6,617 nt of DNA from JBFMFE01 sp040752295 (GCA_040752295.1 JBFMFE010000277.1:1-6617), one strand, 5' to 3'. Positions 1 to 6,032 are shown, counted from the stretch's first letter. Program-made: numbers and translations. The notes: generated from the letters alone by a model not told the origin.

Positions 1-2109
1 CGACGCGAGCGCGACGCCCGCCGACGGTCCGTCCTTCGGTATCCCACCCTCGGGCACGTGCAGGTGTATGTCCATGGACTTATAGAAATTCTCGGCGAGG
101 CGGAATCTCTTCGCGTTGCTCCGGGCGTACGTGAGCGCGGCGTGCGCGGACTCCTTCATCACGTCGCCGAGCTGCCCCGTGAGCTGGAGGTTGCCCTTCC
201 CGGACATGAGGTTGACTTCCACCTCGAGCACCTCGCCGCCGGTGGACGTCCAGGCTAATCCCGTCGCCACCCCCACCTCGTCCTTCTCCCCGATCTGCCC
301 GTACCTGAACTTCGGGTGGCTCAGAAACTTCTCGAGGTTGCGCATGGTGACCGGCGGCAGCTTCGCAGGCTTTTTCGCCTTCCTGTTCTCCAGCAGGTTC
401 GTCGCCTGCTTCCGGCAGATGGAGGCGATGGAACGCTCCAGGTTCCTCACCCCCGCTTCCCTCGTGTACCGGCGTATGATCTCCCTTATCGCGCCCCCGG
501 AGATGTGCACGGCGCCGTCCTTCAGCCCGTTCTGCTCCATCTGCTTTGGGATCAGGAACTTGACGGCGATCTGTATCTTCTCGTCCTCGGTGTACCCGGG
601 AAGGTTTATCACCTCCATGCGGTCCAGAAGCGCCGGGGGGACCGGATGCAGAAGGTTCGCCGTCGTGATGAACATCACCTGCGACAGGTCGTACGGTATC
701 TCGAGGTAGTGGTCGCTGAACTCGGAATTGATCTCGGGGTCGAGCACCTCGAGCAGCGCCGCCGACGGATCGCCGCGGAAATCCATGCTCATCTTGTCCA
801 CTTCGTCGAGGAGGAACACGGGGTTCACGGTCTTTGCCTTCTTCATCGCCTGGACAACGCGCCCGGGCAGCGAGCCGACGTATGTCCTGCGGTGCCCGCG
901 GATTTCAGCCTCGTCGCGCACGCCCCCCAGCGAAGCGCGCACGTAGTTGCGGTTCAGCGCGCGCGCGATTGATTTGCCCAGCGACGTCTTCCCCACACCC
1001 GGCGGTCCCACGAAACACAGTATCGCTCCCTCGGGACCCCTCCCACCCTTGAGTATCCTCACCGCGAGGTACTCCAGTATCCGCTCCTTGACCTTCTCCA
1101 GACCGTAGTGGTCCTCGTCGAGGACCTTCTTCACCGCCGCCACGTCGTGGTTCTCGTCGCTCTTCGCCGACCACGGCAGCGAAATCAGCCAGTCAATGTA
1201 ATTCCTCACCACCACCGCCTCGGCGGTCCCGAACGGCATCTTCATGAGCCTCTTCAGCTCGGACTCCACCTTCTCCTCGGCGTACTTGGGCATCTTCGCC
1301 TTTTTCATCTTCCTGCGGATTTCGACGATCTCCTCCGTCTTCTCGTCCTCTTCGCCCAGTTCCTTGTGTATCGCCTTGAGCTGTTCCTTGAGGTAGTATT
1401 CCTTCTGCGTCTGCTCGATCTGCTTTTTGACCTGCGACTGTATCTTCTTCTGTATGTCTATTATCTCAAGCTCGTGCTCGAGGATTCCCGACAGGATTTC
1501 GAGGCGCGTCTCCGACTCGTCCGACTCCAGTATTCTCTGCTTGTCCGCGACCTTGAGGACGATCTGCGAGGCTATCAGGTCCGCGAGCCTGCACGGATCG
1601 TCTATGGAGCTTGCGGACGTGTACGCCTCCGGCGGGAGCGTCCGGGTCAGCCGTATGTACCTGTCGAACTTGTACAGCACGTCCCTCATGAGGGCTTCCA
1701 CCCTGATGTTCTTCGCCGCTGTCTCGGCGATCGTGTCCACCCTCGCCACGAAATAGGCGTCCGAAACGAGGTATTCCCTGATCCTCACCCGCGAGTGCCC
1801 CTCCAGCAGCGCTTTTATCGTCCCGTCCGGCAGCTTCACCATGTTCAGCACCTCGGACAGGCACCCCACGCGGTACAACTCCTCCTCGGTCGGCTCCTCG
1901 GTCCCCGCCTCGTGCTGGGCGACCACCACGATCCGGCGGTCCGAAACCATGCACTCCTCGAGCGCCTTGATGGACTTCGCGCGCCCGATGAAAAGCGGAA
2001 CGATCATGTTCGGAAAGATCACTATGTCCCGCAGCGGCAGAAGGGGATAGTTCAGCGACTTCTCCGCCGACGCCACGGCGCCTTTGTTCTTTCCGCCGTT
2101 TTCAGCCAC
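1..2109 (-). CDS. lon: ATP-dependent serine protease Lon (3' end cut by window edge)
   Basis: Lon is a cytoplasmic homo-oligomeric AAA+ protease that unfolds and degrades misfolded and regulatory proteins. The start is a GTG at 2109-2107, chosen because GAGGTGAG (2122-2115 on the minus strand) sits at ideal distance and the protein begins in the Lon style: a short tail, then L-P-L-R-D-I-V-I-F-P. The N-terminal substrate-binding LON domain covers about residues 20-215. A charged coiled-coil region follows (about 215-305, with Q-V-K-K-Q-I-E-Q-T-Q-K-E-Y-Y-L-K-E-Q-L). The AAA+ module has Walker A G-P-P-G-V-G-K-T (368-375, Lys374) and Walker B L-L-D-E-V-D-K (Asp435, Glu436). The protease motif D-G-P-S-A-G puts the catalytic Ser at 696 (E. 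coli Ser679). Only seven residues follow before the edge, so the catalytic Lys is outside the window. All motifs lie in one frame, so there is no net frameshift. It is divergent from the 6S RNA and thioredoxin genes. Confidence 0.97.
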   Translation of the reverse strand, partial: MAENGGKNKGAVASAEKSLNYPLLPLRDIVIFPNMIVPLFIGRAKSIKALEECMVSDRRIVVVAQHEAGTEEPTEEELYRVGCLSEVLNMVKLPDGTIKALLEGHSRVRIREYLVSDAYFVARVDTIAETAAKNIRVEALMRDVLYKFDRYIRLTRTLPPEAYTSASSIDDPCRLADLIASQIVLKVADKQRILESDESETRLEILSGILEHELEIIDIQKKIQSQVKKQIEQTQKEYYLKEQLKAIHKELGEEDEKTEEIVEIRRKMKKAKMPKYAEEKVESELKRLMKMPFGTAEAVVVRNYIDWLISLPWSAKSDENHDVAAVKKVLDEDHYGLEKVKERILEYLAVRILKGGRGPEGAILCFVGPPGVGKTSLGKSIARALNRNYVRASLGGVRDEAEIRGHRRTYVGSLPGRVVQAMKKAKTVNPVFLLDEVDKMSMDFRGDPSAALLEVLDPEINSEFSDHYLEIPYDLSQVMFITTANLLHPVPPALLDRMEVINLPGYTEDEKIQIAVKFLIPKQMEQNGLKDGAVHISGGAIREIIRRYTREAGVRNLERSIASICRKQATNLLENRKAKKPAKLPPVTMRNLEKFLSHPKFRYGQIGEKDEVGVATGLAWTSTGGEVLEVEVNLMSGKGNLQLTGQLGDVMKESAHAALTYARSNAKRFRLAENFYKSMDIHLHVPEGGIPKDGPSAGVALAS

Positions 2110-2124
2110 CGGCGCTCACCTCGA

Positions 2125-2156
2125 TTTATACTATACCCATTCCGCGGTTTTAACAA
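2125..2156 (-). promoter_or_regulatory. possible lon promoter
   Basis: Upstream of the lon ribosome binding site, the minus strand reads TTGTTA (2156-2151), a 15-nt gap, then TATAGT (2135-2130). An overlapping TATAAA (2130-2125) would give a 20-nt gap. Neither spacing is ideal. Transcription from TATAGT would begin near 2123, right at the Shine-Dalgarno sequence, giving a very short leader. No CIRCE-type heat-shock operator is visible. Confidence 0.25.
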
Positions 2157-2174
2157 GCGCGCGCCGCCGGCGCG

Positions 2175-2199
2175 GCGTGAAGAACCTCACGTTTTTTTT
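2175..2199 (+). terminator. hairpin with T8 tract, intrinsic-terminator-like
   Basis: CGTGA (2176-2180), a six-base loop AGAACC and TCACG (2187-2191) form a perfect 5-bp stem, with a possible extra G-T pair. Eight T residues (2192-2199) follow directly. A GC-rich palindrome CGCGCC-GCC-GGCGCG (2160-2174) abuts it on the left. It has terminator polarity on the plus strand only; the minus strand has no T-run after the stem. No plus-strand gene ends here, so it may block transcription antisense to lon from entering the 6S RNA gene. Confidence 0.5.
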
Positions 2200-2214
2200 A
2201 CATCCCCCCCTTGA

Positions 2215-2243
2215 TTGAAATCCGGGCGGGATTATGTTATATT
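2215..2243 (+). promoter_or_regulatory. sigma-70-type promoter of the 6S RNA gene
   Basis: TTGAAA (2215-2220, five of six consensus bases) is separated by exactly 17 nt from TATATT (2238-2243, five of six). A TG at 2235-2236 gives an extended -10 (TGnTATATT). The predicted start, near 2250, coincides with the 5' end expected from the RNA fold, so the promoter and RNA predictions support each other. Confidence 0.7.
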
Positions 2244-2249
2244 CAATTC

Positions 2250-2435
2250 GGGAAAAAGGACCCTGCTGTGTACGTGATGGTATCTACCGTTGAACCAACA
2301 TAATGCAACAGGGAACCCGGCGCCGGCGCGGGAAGGAACGCCGCCTTGAGCGGACTCCTGAAAGCGCCGCGGAGGGTACCCACCTGTACATGACAGGTTC
2401 GAACTGATAGATCACACGGCACGGCGGGGTTTTTT
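2250..2435 (+). ncRNA. ssrS: 6S RNA (RNA polymerase regulator)
   Basis: 6S RNA mimics an open promoter and sequesters the housekeeping RNA polymerase holoenzyme in stationary phase. The call rests on fold, size and remembered motifs; no covariance search was run. CCCTGCTGTG (2261-2270) pairs over 10 bp with CACGGCGGGG (2420-2429), including G-U pairs. After a small internal loop, GTGAT (2274-2278) pairs with ATCAC (2411-2415). This is the usual split closing stem. A large central bubble follows. Its 5' strand carries GTTGAACCAACATAATGCAA then CAGGG, matching my memory of a conserved 6S stretch. Its 3' strand holds a hairpin ACCTGT-ACATG-ACAGGT (2382-2398). The apical arm starts with GGGAACCC (2311-2318) against GGGTACCC (2374-2381) and ends in CCGC-CTTGA-GCGG (2341-2353). 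T6 (2430-2435) after the closing stem suggests intrinsic termination. Length is about 185 nt; E. coli 6S is 184 nt. Confidence 0.85.
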
Positions 2436-2440
2436 GCGGG

Positions 2441-2803
2441 ATGGACGGGGTGGCGGGAGGTTTCGCCGCGGAGGACATGGAAACCTTCGACAGGGAGCGG
2501 TTCAGGAAAAGCGTGCTCGAATCGGAGATTCCCTCTCTGGTGACGTTCTGCGCGAAGTGGTGCAAGTCGTGCTCGCTCATACGCCCCGTTGTGAAGGAAA
2601 TATCGGAGAAGTACGAGGGAAGGATGCATGTGTTCGAGGTGGACGCCGAAAGCTCGCCGGAGACGGCGTCGGAGCAGGGAGTTCTGAGCGTTCCGACGCT
2701 CATCCTCTACGTCGGGGGCAAGGCGGTAATGAGGCTCGTGGGCTTTTCGTCGAGGAAAGACATCGAGGACAAGCTCGGAAAGGAGCTTGAGCAGAGGGTG
2801 TGA
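2441..2803 (+). CDS. thioredoxin-like protein with C-K-S-C active site
   Basis: A 120-residue single-domain thioredoxin fold, probably a cytoplasmic thiol-disulfide oxidoreductase; no signal peptide is visible. The active site is W-C-K-S-C (Cys41, Cys44) in place of W-C-G-P-C. The cis-proline is Pro85 in S-V-P-T-L, and the final strand and helix (G-F-S-S-R-K-D-I) are intact. Two features are unusual: Thr35 stands where thioredoxin has its buried Asp (V-D-F-W becomes V-T-F-C), and there is an extra Cys37. Redox potential and partners may therefore differ from housekeeping TrxA. The start is uncertain. ATG 2441 lies 5 nt after the 6S RNA T-run without a clear ribosome site. ATG 2477 would start M-E-T-F-D, matching the usual thioredoxin N-terminus, but GGAGG (2470-2474) is only 2 nt before it. 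The gene may depend on read-through from the 6S promoter. aroQ follows after 75 nt. Confidence 0.88.
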   Translation: MDGVAGGFAAEDMETFDRERFRKSVLESEIPSLVTFCAKWCKSCSLIRPVVKEISEKYEGRMHVFEVDAESSPETASEQGVLSVPTLILYVGGKAVMRLVGFSSRKDIEDKLGKELEQRV

Positions 2804-2878
2804 GCTTCGCCGCCGTGTTTTTCGCGACCGTGGAATAATCGCGCCGCCGACCGGAGAAATCCGGTGGAGGTGAGAGGC

Positions 2879-3373
2879 ATGAAGAAAAAGACGAAAAAGG
2901 GCGGGAAAGAGCCTGAAATCCTCGTGATTCACGGACCGAACCTCAATCTTTTAGGCAGGCGTGAGCCGGGCGTTTACGGCGCGGACACGCTTGCGGACGT
3001 CAACGCGGCGATGCGCGGGTTTGCCGCCGCGAACGGTCTTGACATCGAGATCGCACAATCGAATTCGGAGGAAAAGATAGTCGGTCTCGTGCAGGGGGCG
3101 TCGAGGAAGGGGTTCAAGGGCATAGTTATCAACCCGGCGGCGTTCACGCACTACAGCATCGCGGTGCGCGACGCCCTCGCGGCGACGGACCTGCCCGTTG
3201 TCGAGGTGCATTTGAGCAACATCCACGCGCGGGAGGAATTCAGGCGGCACTCGGTCGTCGCCCCCGTTGCGGCGGGTCAGATATCCGGCTTCGGCGGTTT
3301 CAGTTACATACTGGGTCTCATGGCGTTGAAAGACATTCTCGAACGGACGGAGAAGAAGGGAACGAAGGCATAG
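2879..3373 (+). CDS. aroQ: 3-dehydroquinate dehydratase, type II
   Basis: Catalyses the third shikimate-pathway step, 3-dehydroquinate to 3-dehydroshikimate, toward aromatic amino acids, as a cytoplasmic dodecamer. The 164-residue protein has the full type II signature: H-G-P-N-L-N-L-L-G-R-R-E-P-G-V-Y-G with catalytic Arg28 and Tyr33, then Q-S-N-S-E-E (60-65), I-N-P-A-A-F-T-H-Y-S (Asn85, His91), V-E-V-H-L-S-N-I-H-A-R-E-E-F-R-R-H-S (Glu109, His111, Arg122) and a C-terminal G-F-G-G-F-S-Y. ATG 2879 is the start because GGAGGTGA (2866-2873) lies 5 nt upstream; an in-frame GTG at 2864 overlaps that ribosome site. The first 12 residues are Lys-rich, slightly longer than usual. A short hairpin ACCGG-AGAAAT-CCGGT (2850-2865) abuts the Shine-Dalgarno and could tune initiation. 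The gene is downstream of the thioredoxin gene on the same strand and may be cotranscribed. I see no clear intrinsic terminator after the stop. Confidence 0.97.
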   Translation: MKKKTKKGGKEPEILVIHGPNLNLLGRREPGVYGADTLADVNAAMRGFAAANGLDIEIAQSNSEEKIVGLVQGASRKGFKGIVINPAAFTHYSIAVRDALAATDLPVVEVHLSNIHAREEFRRHSVVAPVAAGQISGFGGFSYILGLMALKDILERTEKKGTKA

Positions 3374-3459
3374 CGCATCGTTTCATACAGGATTATTCGT
3401 ATCTTGCCTCTTTGAAAAAACTTTCGCACGTTCTTCGTAACGATGGATCGCGGCGTCGG

Positions 3460-3556
3460 CCGCCTGTCTGACGCGCCTGCCTGTGCGATGCACCTGTCTG
3501 CCAGCCAGGCAGGCGCAGACAGGGCAGGCAGGCGGCGGGACATCGCCGCCTTCACT
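3460..3556 (-). repeat. GC-rich palindromic repeat, copy 1
   Basis: A nested palindrome built from CCTGCCTG, CTGTCTGCC and their complements. It shares two blocks with copy 3 in opposite orientation: AGTGAAGGCGGC (minus 3556-3545 versus plus 6091-6102) and an identical 24-nt core (3492-3515 versus 6126-6149) reading ACCTGTCTGCCAGCCAGGCA plus GGCG. The inner pair GCGGCG...CGCCGC (3532-3549) forms a hairpin. The left end of the block overlaps the GH51 stop codon. It could act as a 3' mRNA-stabilising or terminating structure between the convergent aroQ and GH51 genes. The 86 nt between aroQ and this repeat show nothing recognisable. Confidence 0.8.
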
Positions 3557-5144
3557 CCCGCCGGTTATCGCGTGTGAGCACGATTGCCGTGACCGAGTGC
3601 GGCGGCAGCGTGTAGATGAAAGGGTCGGAAGAAACGACCGCCGTTTTTTCCACGATGCGGACGGCGTCGGGTTCGGCGAACGAATTCATCGCGTGTGGCG
3701 AGTCGCCGTTGATTTCCCAGACAGACGCGGCGCCGGCGCGGGGGAATCCGGCGATGCCGATCTCCGTCTCTACGGGCTTGTCGTAATGCTTGTTGATTAC
3801 GATAAGCGAGAGTTTCCCGCCCGCCGCGTCGAGCGTCGCCGAGCATTCGACGAGCGGATTGTCGGACATCGGCGGCACGATGCCGAATTCCAGGTTCCGG
3901 AAGACGGGTCCGTCGGTCGAGGACTCGACAAGCAGTTCGCCGGAATGGCGCCGGAAGAGCAGAAACGACAGGTAGGAAGGCGTGAGGAAAAGGCTGTTCT
4001 CGTCTGTGATGATCGCGCCCAGAACGTTGACGAGCTGGGCGAAGTTGGCGAACGCGACGCGGTCGCTCCAGCGCTGAAGCCGCGCGAGGACGTCGGCGGT
4101 GAACAGCGCGGAGCTTAACTCGTAATCTTCCGCGCGGATGATCTGCTGCCCGTCCCACCACAGGTTCCACTCGTCGAGCGCGATGCGGATATCCGGGTTT
4201 TTTCCGCCGTAGCGCCGGATGTCCGCGTCGAACTGCTCCAGCAGTTCCTCCAGTTTACGTCCGCTGGCGACGATGCCGTAGTACATGTCCTCTTTCTTTT
4301 TGTATTTCCGCGGGAAGATGAAACTCGGAAAGTATATGTGAAGGGAGAGGAAGTCAATCGAGTCCGCGGCTGCCTCGAGCACTTCCTTGTTCCAGTCTAT
4401 GAGCGGCGGCAGGGCGCCGACCGCCATCACTTTTATCGCCGGGTCGGCTTGCTTCATCGCGCGGTGGAACGAGAGGTATTTTTCCGCGTAGTCCCTTCCG
4501 CGGCGGAAGCTGCCTATCTCGTGCGCCCCCCAGCTCTCGTTGCCGATGCCCCAGTACCGCACGCGGTACGGGGCGGGGCGCCCGTTCCGCGCGCGGAGGC
4601 TGCCCGGGGGAGTGTCCGCCGGGGCGTTCACGTACTCGACCCATTCGCGCGCCTCCTCCGCCGTTCCCGAACCGAGGTTCACGTTGATGAGCGGTTCTAT
4701 GCCCAGTTCCGCGCAGAGTTTCAGGAACTCGTCTGTGCCGAACAGGTTGTCTTCCTGTCCTCCCCATGCCTGGTTTTTGCGCACGGGGCGCAGGTGTGTC
4801 TGCCCGATGCCGTCCCGCCAGTGGTAGCCGTCGGCGAAGCAGCCGCCGGGCCAGCGCAGGAGCGGGATTTGAAGCTCCGAAATCGCCTGAAAGACGTCCC
4901 TCCGCACGCCGCCGAGCACCAGTTCGTGCCCGCGCGCGCCGGGCGTCCACAGTCCATCCCTTATGCATTTTCCCAGATGCTCGATGAAATGACCGTATAT
5001 CATGGGGTTCACTTCGGTGACGACTTTCCCGGCGTTCACACGGATGCGGGCTTTCATCTCTCCGTCCACGGCGGCGCTCCGCTCCGCTCCCGCCGAAAGC
5101 AGTGCGAGTATGAGAACGGCAGAAAGGCGGCTGATCGGTCTCAT
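3552..5144 (-). CDS. secreted GH51 alpha-L-arabinofuranosidase
   Basis: Predicted retaining glycoside hydrolase releasing terminal alpha-L-arabinofuranose from arabinan, arabinoxylan or their oligosaccharides. It has 530 residues. A signal peptide is visible: M-R-P-I-S-R, a hydrophobic stretch (residues 7-20), and a likely cleavage after S-A-A (about residue 25), implying export. The (beta/alpha)8 domain begins with I-Y-G-H-F-I-E-H-L-G (49-58), then R-W-P-G-G-C-F-A-D-G-Y-H-W-R-D (97-111). Acid/base Glu203 is in G-I-G-N-E-S and nucleophile Glu325 is in A-L-D-E-W-N. A C-terminal beta-sandwich typical of the family follows (about 430-525, ending P-P-H-S-V-T-A-I-V-L). The frame stays open upstream to 5309, but that part runs through a promoter and a repeat, so ATG 5144 is chosen although it lacks a Shine-Dalgarno. 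Substrate is inferred from family; GH51 also contains endoglucanases. No sugar-uptake genes are visible nearby. Confidence 0.93.
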   Translation of the reverse strand: MRPISRLSAVLILALLSAGAERSAAVDGEMKARIRVNAGKVVTEVNPMIYGHFIEHLGKCIRDGLWTPGARGHELVLGGVRRDVFQAISELQIPLLRWPGGCFADGYHWRDGIGQTHLRPVRKNQAWGGQEDNLFGTDEFLKLCAELGIEPLINVNLGSGTAEEAREWVEYVNAPADTPPGSLRARNGRPAPYRVRYWGIGNESWGAHEIGSFRRGRDYAEKYLSFHRAMKQADPAIKVMAVGALPPLIDWNKEVLEAAADSIDFLSLHIYFPSFIFPRKYKKKEDMYYGIVASGRKLEELLEQFDADIRRYGGKNPDIRIALDEWNLWWDGQQIIRAEDYELSSALFTADVLARLQRWSDRVAFANFAQLVNVLGAIITDENSLFLTPSYLSFLLFRRHSGELLVESSTDGPVFRNLEFGIVPPMSDNPLVECSATLDAAGGKLSLIVINKHYDKPVETEIGIAGFPRAGAASVWEINGDSPHAMNSFAEPDAVRIVEKTAVVSSDPFIYTLPPHSVTAIVLTRDNRRE

Positions 5145-5156
5145 TGCGGCGTCCGG

Positions 5157-5186
5157 ATTATACGCTGTGGACATTGTCGCGTTCAA
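5157..5186 (-). promoter_or_regulatory. promoter of the GH51 gene, close to the start codon
   Basis: The minus strand reads TTGAAC (5186-5181), an 18-nt spacer, then a perfect TATAAT (5162-5157). Transcription should begin near 5150, only about 6 nt before ATG 5144. With no Shine-Dalgarno in front of this ATG, a leaderless or nearly leaderless mRNA is the simplest reading. The promoter also argues against the upstream extension of the reading frame. Confidence 0.6.
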
Positions 5187-5240
5187 ACCGGACAGATAAA
5201 GGCTGATTCCGGCGCAAAAAGTCAAAAACATCAAATTCGA

Positions 5241-5294
5241 CGGCGGCAGACAGGCACGCAGACAGGTGACGGCTGCGGCACAGGCAGGCCGCCC
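5241..5294 (+). repeat. GC-rich palindromic repeat, copy 2 (diverged)
   Basis: A shorter member of the same family between the DUF2283 terminator and the GH51 promoter. It has GGCGGCAGACAGGC at the left and CACAGGCAGGCCGCC at the right. GCACGCAGACAGGTG (5254-5268) is identical, inverted, to 6153-6167 in copy 3. The long 24-nt core of copies 1 and 3 is missing, so it looks like a deleted or rearranged copy. Confidence 0.65.
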
Positions 5295-5325
5295 TACAAA
5301 AAACCGCATAAAATCTTATATTTTT

Positions 5326-5352
5326 ATAAAAGACGGGGCAGAATACCCCGCC
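5326..5352 (-). terminator. terminator after the DUF2283 gene
   Basis: On the minus strand GGCGGGG (5352-5346), the loop TATTCTG and CCCCGTC (5338-5332) form a 7-bp stem with one G-U pair, followed by TTTTAT. It lies 33 nt past the DUF2283 stop. A competing perfect hairpin, CCCGCCC-TTTC-GGGCGGG (5364-5347), overlaps its 5' arm, so two alternative folds are possible. Confidence 0.6.
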
Positions 5353-5384
5353 CGAAAGGGCGGGATGGAGCGCATCGCGTTTTA

Positions 5385-5603
5385 TCACATTGCGGCGGCT
5401 GACGGCACTTCCAATTCCCTTGGCTCCGTGTCAAATTTCTTTGAGAAGTTCAGAATCGTCAATCCGACCAGTTCGTTCGTAACCGGATCATACCTCGCGA
5501 AAACGCCTTCCTTGATTTCCTCACCTGTCGCCTTGACAGGCTCTCCGAAACCGATATAAACCACATCCGCTTCCTTGTCATAACTTATAGATATTTTTCT
5601 CAT
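5385..5603 (-). CDS. DUF2283 family small protein
   Basis: A 72-residue protein with the DUF2283 pattern: I-S-Y-D-K-E-A-D-V-V-Y-I (6-17), then E-G-V-F-A-R-Y-D-P-V-T-N-E-L-V-G-L-T-I-L-N-F-S (32-54), the usual order Y-D-x-x-x-D-x-x-Y-I ... Y-D ... V-G-x-x-I-x-x-x-S. The family is of unknown biochemical function; members are small, widespread and often lie beside another small protein gene. The start ATG at 5603-5601 has AAAGGTGA (5617-5610) 6 nt upstream. Both lie inside the end of the preceding gene, with which it overlaps by 26 nt, so the two are almost certainly cotranscribed and translationally coupled. By position it could be the antidote or partner of the upstream nuclease-like protein; that role is inference only. 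Confidence 0.8.
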   Translation of the reverse strand: MRKISISYDKEADVVYIGFGEPVKATGEEIKEGVFARYDPVTNELVGLTILNFSKKFDTEPRELEVPSAAAM

Positions 5604-5913
5604 AAACTTTCACCTTTCCTTCCAGCCTGATTTTTGATACGAAAAAAGCTGTGATGACGAATCCCTCATCGTTCAGATGCCTTACGATTGTCAGCATGAA
5701 CTTTTCGGTGACCGGCGTTTCTTGAAAATGCCTCAAATAATGATAAACATCTTCCCTTCTGTCGTGGAGAATAACATCCGGGGCTGTTATGGTTGAAATC
5801 ATTTTATCGGTCTGACCATCGCATTCCGAATGTTTGTGCCTTATATGAAACCACTGCGGCTCTGTCAGCCTTATATTCTTATTTTGAATGGAGAGAGTTT
5901 CAAAAACAACCAT
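5578..5913 (-). CDS. small nuclease-toxin-like protein (PBECR/RelE-like), partner of DUF2283
   Basis: A 111-residue basic protein with no signal peptide. It has I-R-L-T-E-P-Q-W-F-H-I-R-H-K-H-S-E (14-30), A-P-D-V-I-L (44-49), and a central strand ending R-H-L-N-D-E-G-F-V-I-T-A-F-F (78-91). From memory, this L-T-x-x-x-W-x-H-I-x-x-x-H-x-E ... G-F-V-I-T-A-F layout resembles small proteins related to phage-encoded Barnase/EndoU/ColicinE5-D/RelE-like nucleases (PBECR). Candidate catalytic residues are His23, His26, His28 and Arg78. I cannot show activity. ATG 5913-5911 follows a weak AAGGA about 12 nt upstream. The gene overlaps the DUF2283 start by 26 nt, a toxin-antitoxin-like layout. Codons are more AT-rich than in lon, aroQ or the GH51 gene, consistent with acquisition. 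It could instead be an uncharacterised DUF4258-like protein. Confidence 0.65.
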   Translation of the reverse strand: MVVFETLSIQNKNIRLTEPQWFHIRHKHSECDGQTDKMISTITAPDVILHDRREDVYHYLRHFQETPVTEKFMLTIVRHLNDEGFVITAFFVSKIRLEGKVKVYEKNIYKL

Positions 5914-5930
5914 GAGCGGTTTTTTTTCCT

Positions 5931-6032
5931 TTATTCACAGCCTGTATCATTTTCTTTTCCCATGCGGTATTTGATGTCGTAGTTGACGATGAAATCGAGT
6001 TCCTCGTTGGCACATTTTGCGCGAAGCGCCAT
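5931..6032 (-). pseudogene. truncated 3' end of an unidentified gene
   Basis: A 33-codon open stretch ending A-N-E-E-L-D-F-I-V-N-Y-D-I-K-Y-R-M-G-K-E, then a few residues and TAA. Its codons end almost always in C or G (GAG, CTC, TTC, ATC, GTC, AAC, TAC, GAC), as expected of real coding sequence in this genome, unlike the flanks. The only ATG (6032-6030) is formed at the junction with the MITE-like element and has no ribosome site, so this is probably a 5'-truncated remnant. It ends 17 nt before the nuclease-like gene. I do not recognise the family. It could be a genuine small leader peptide. Confidence 0.35.

Noticed and set aside
1108..2214. Long plus-strand reading frame of 368 codons
   Set aside because: It lies entirely antisense to lon, is rich in Leu/Arg/His as GC-rich shadows are, and matches no family.
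2243..2932. Minus-strand frame of 229 codons across the thioredoxin gene
   Set aside because: It is antisense to the 6S RNA, the thioredoxin-like gene and the aroQ start; low-complexity composition and no ribosome site.
3460..3556. CRISPR array
   Set aside because: The short repeated blocks are nested palindromes in both orientations, without evenly spaced direct repeats or unique spacers, and no cas genes are present.
5145..5309. N-terminal extension of the GH51 reading frame
   Set aside because: It runs through repeat copy 2 and the -35/-10 promoter, and would bury the clear signal peptide that begins at 5144.
4338..5402. Plus-strand frame of 354 codons
   Set aside because: It is antisense to the GH51 gene, whose catalytic motifs on the other strand are unmistakable, and it crosses repeat copy 2 and a terminator.
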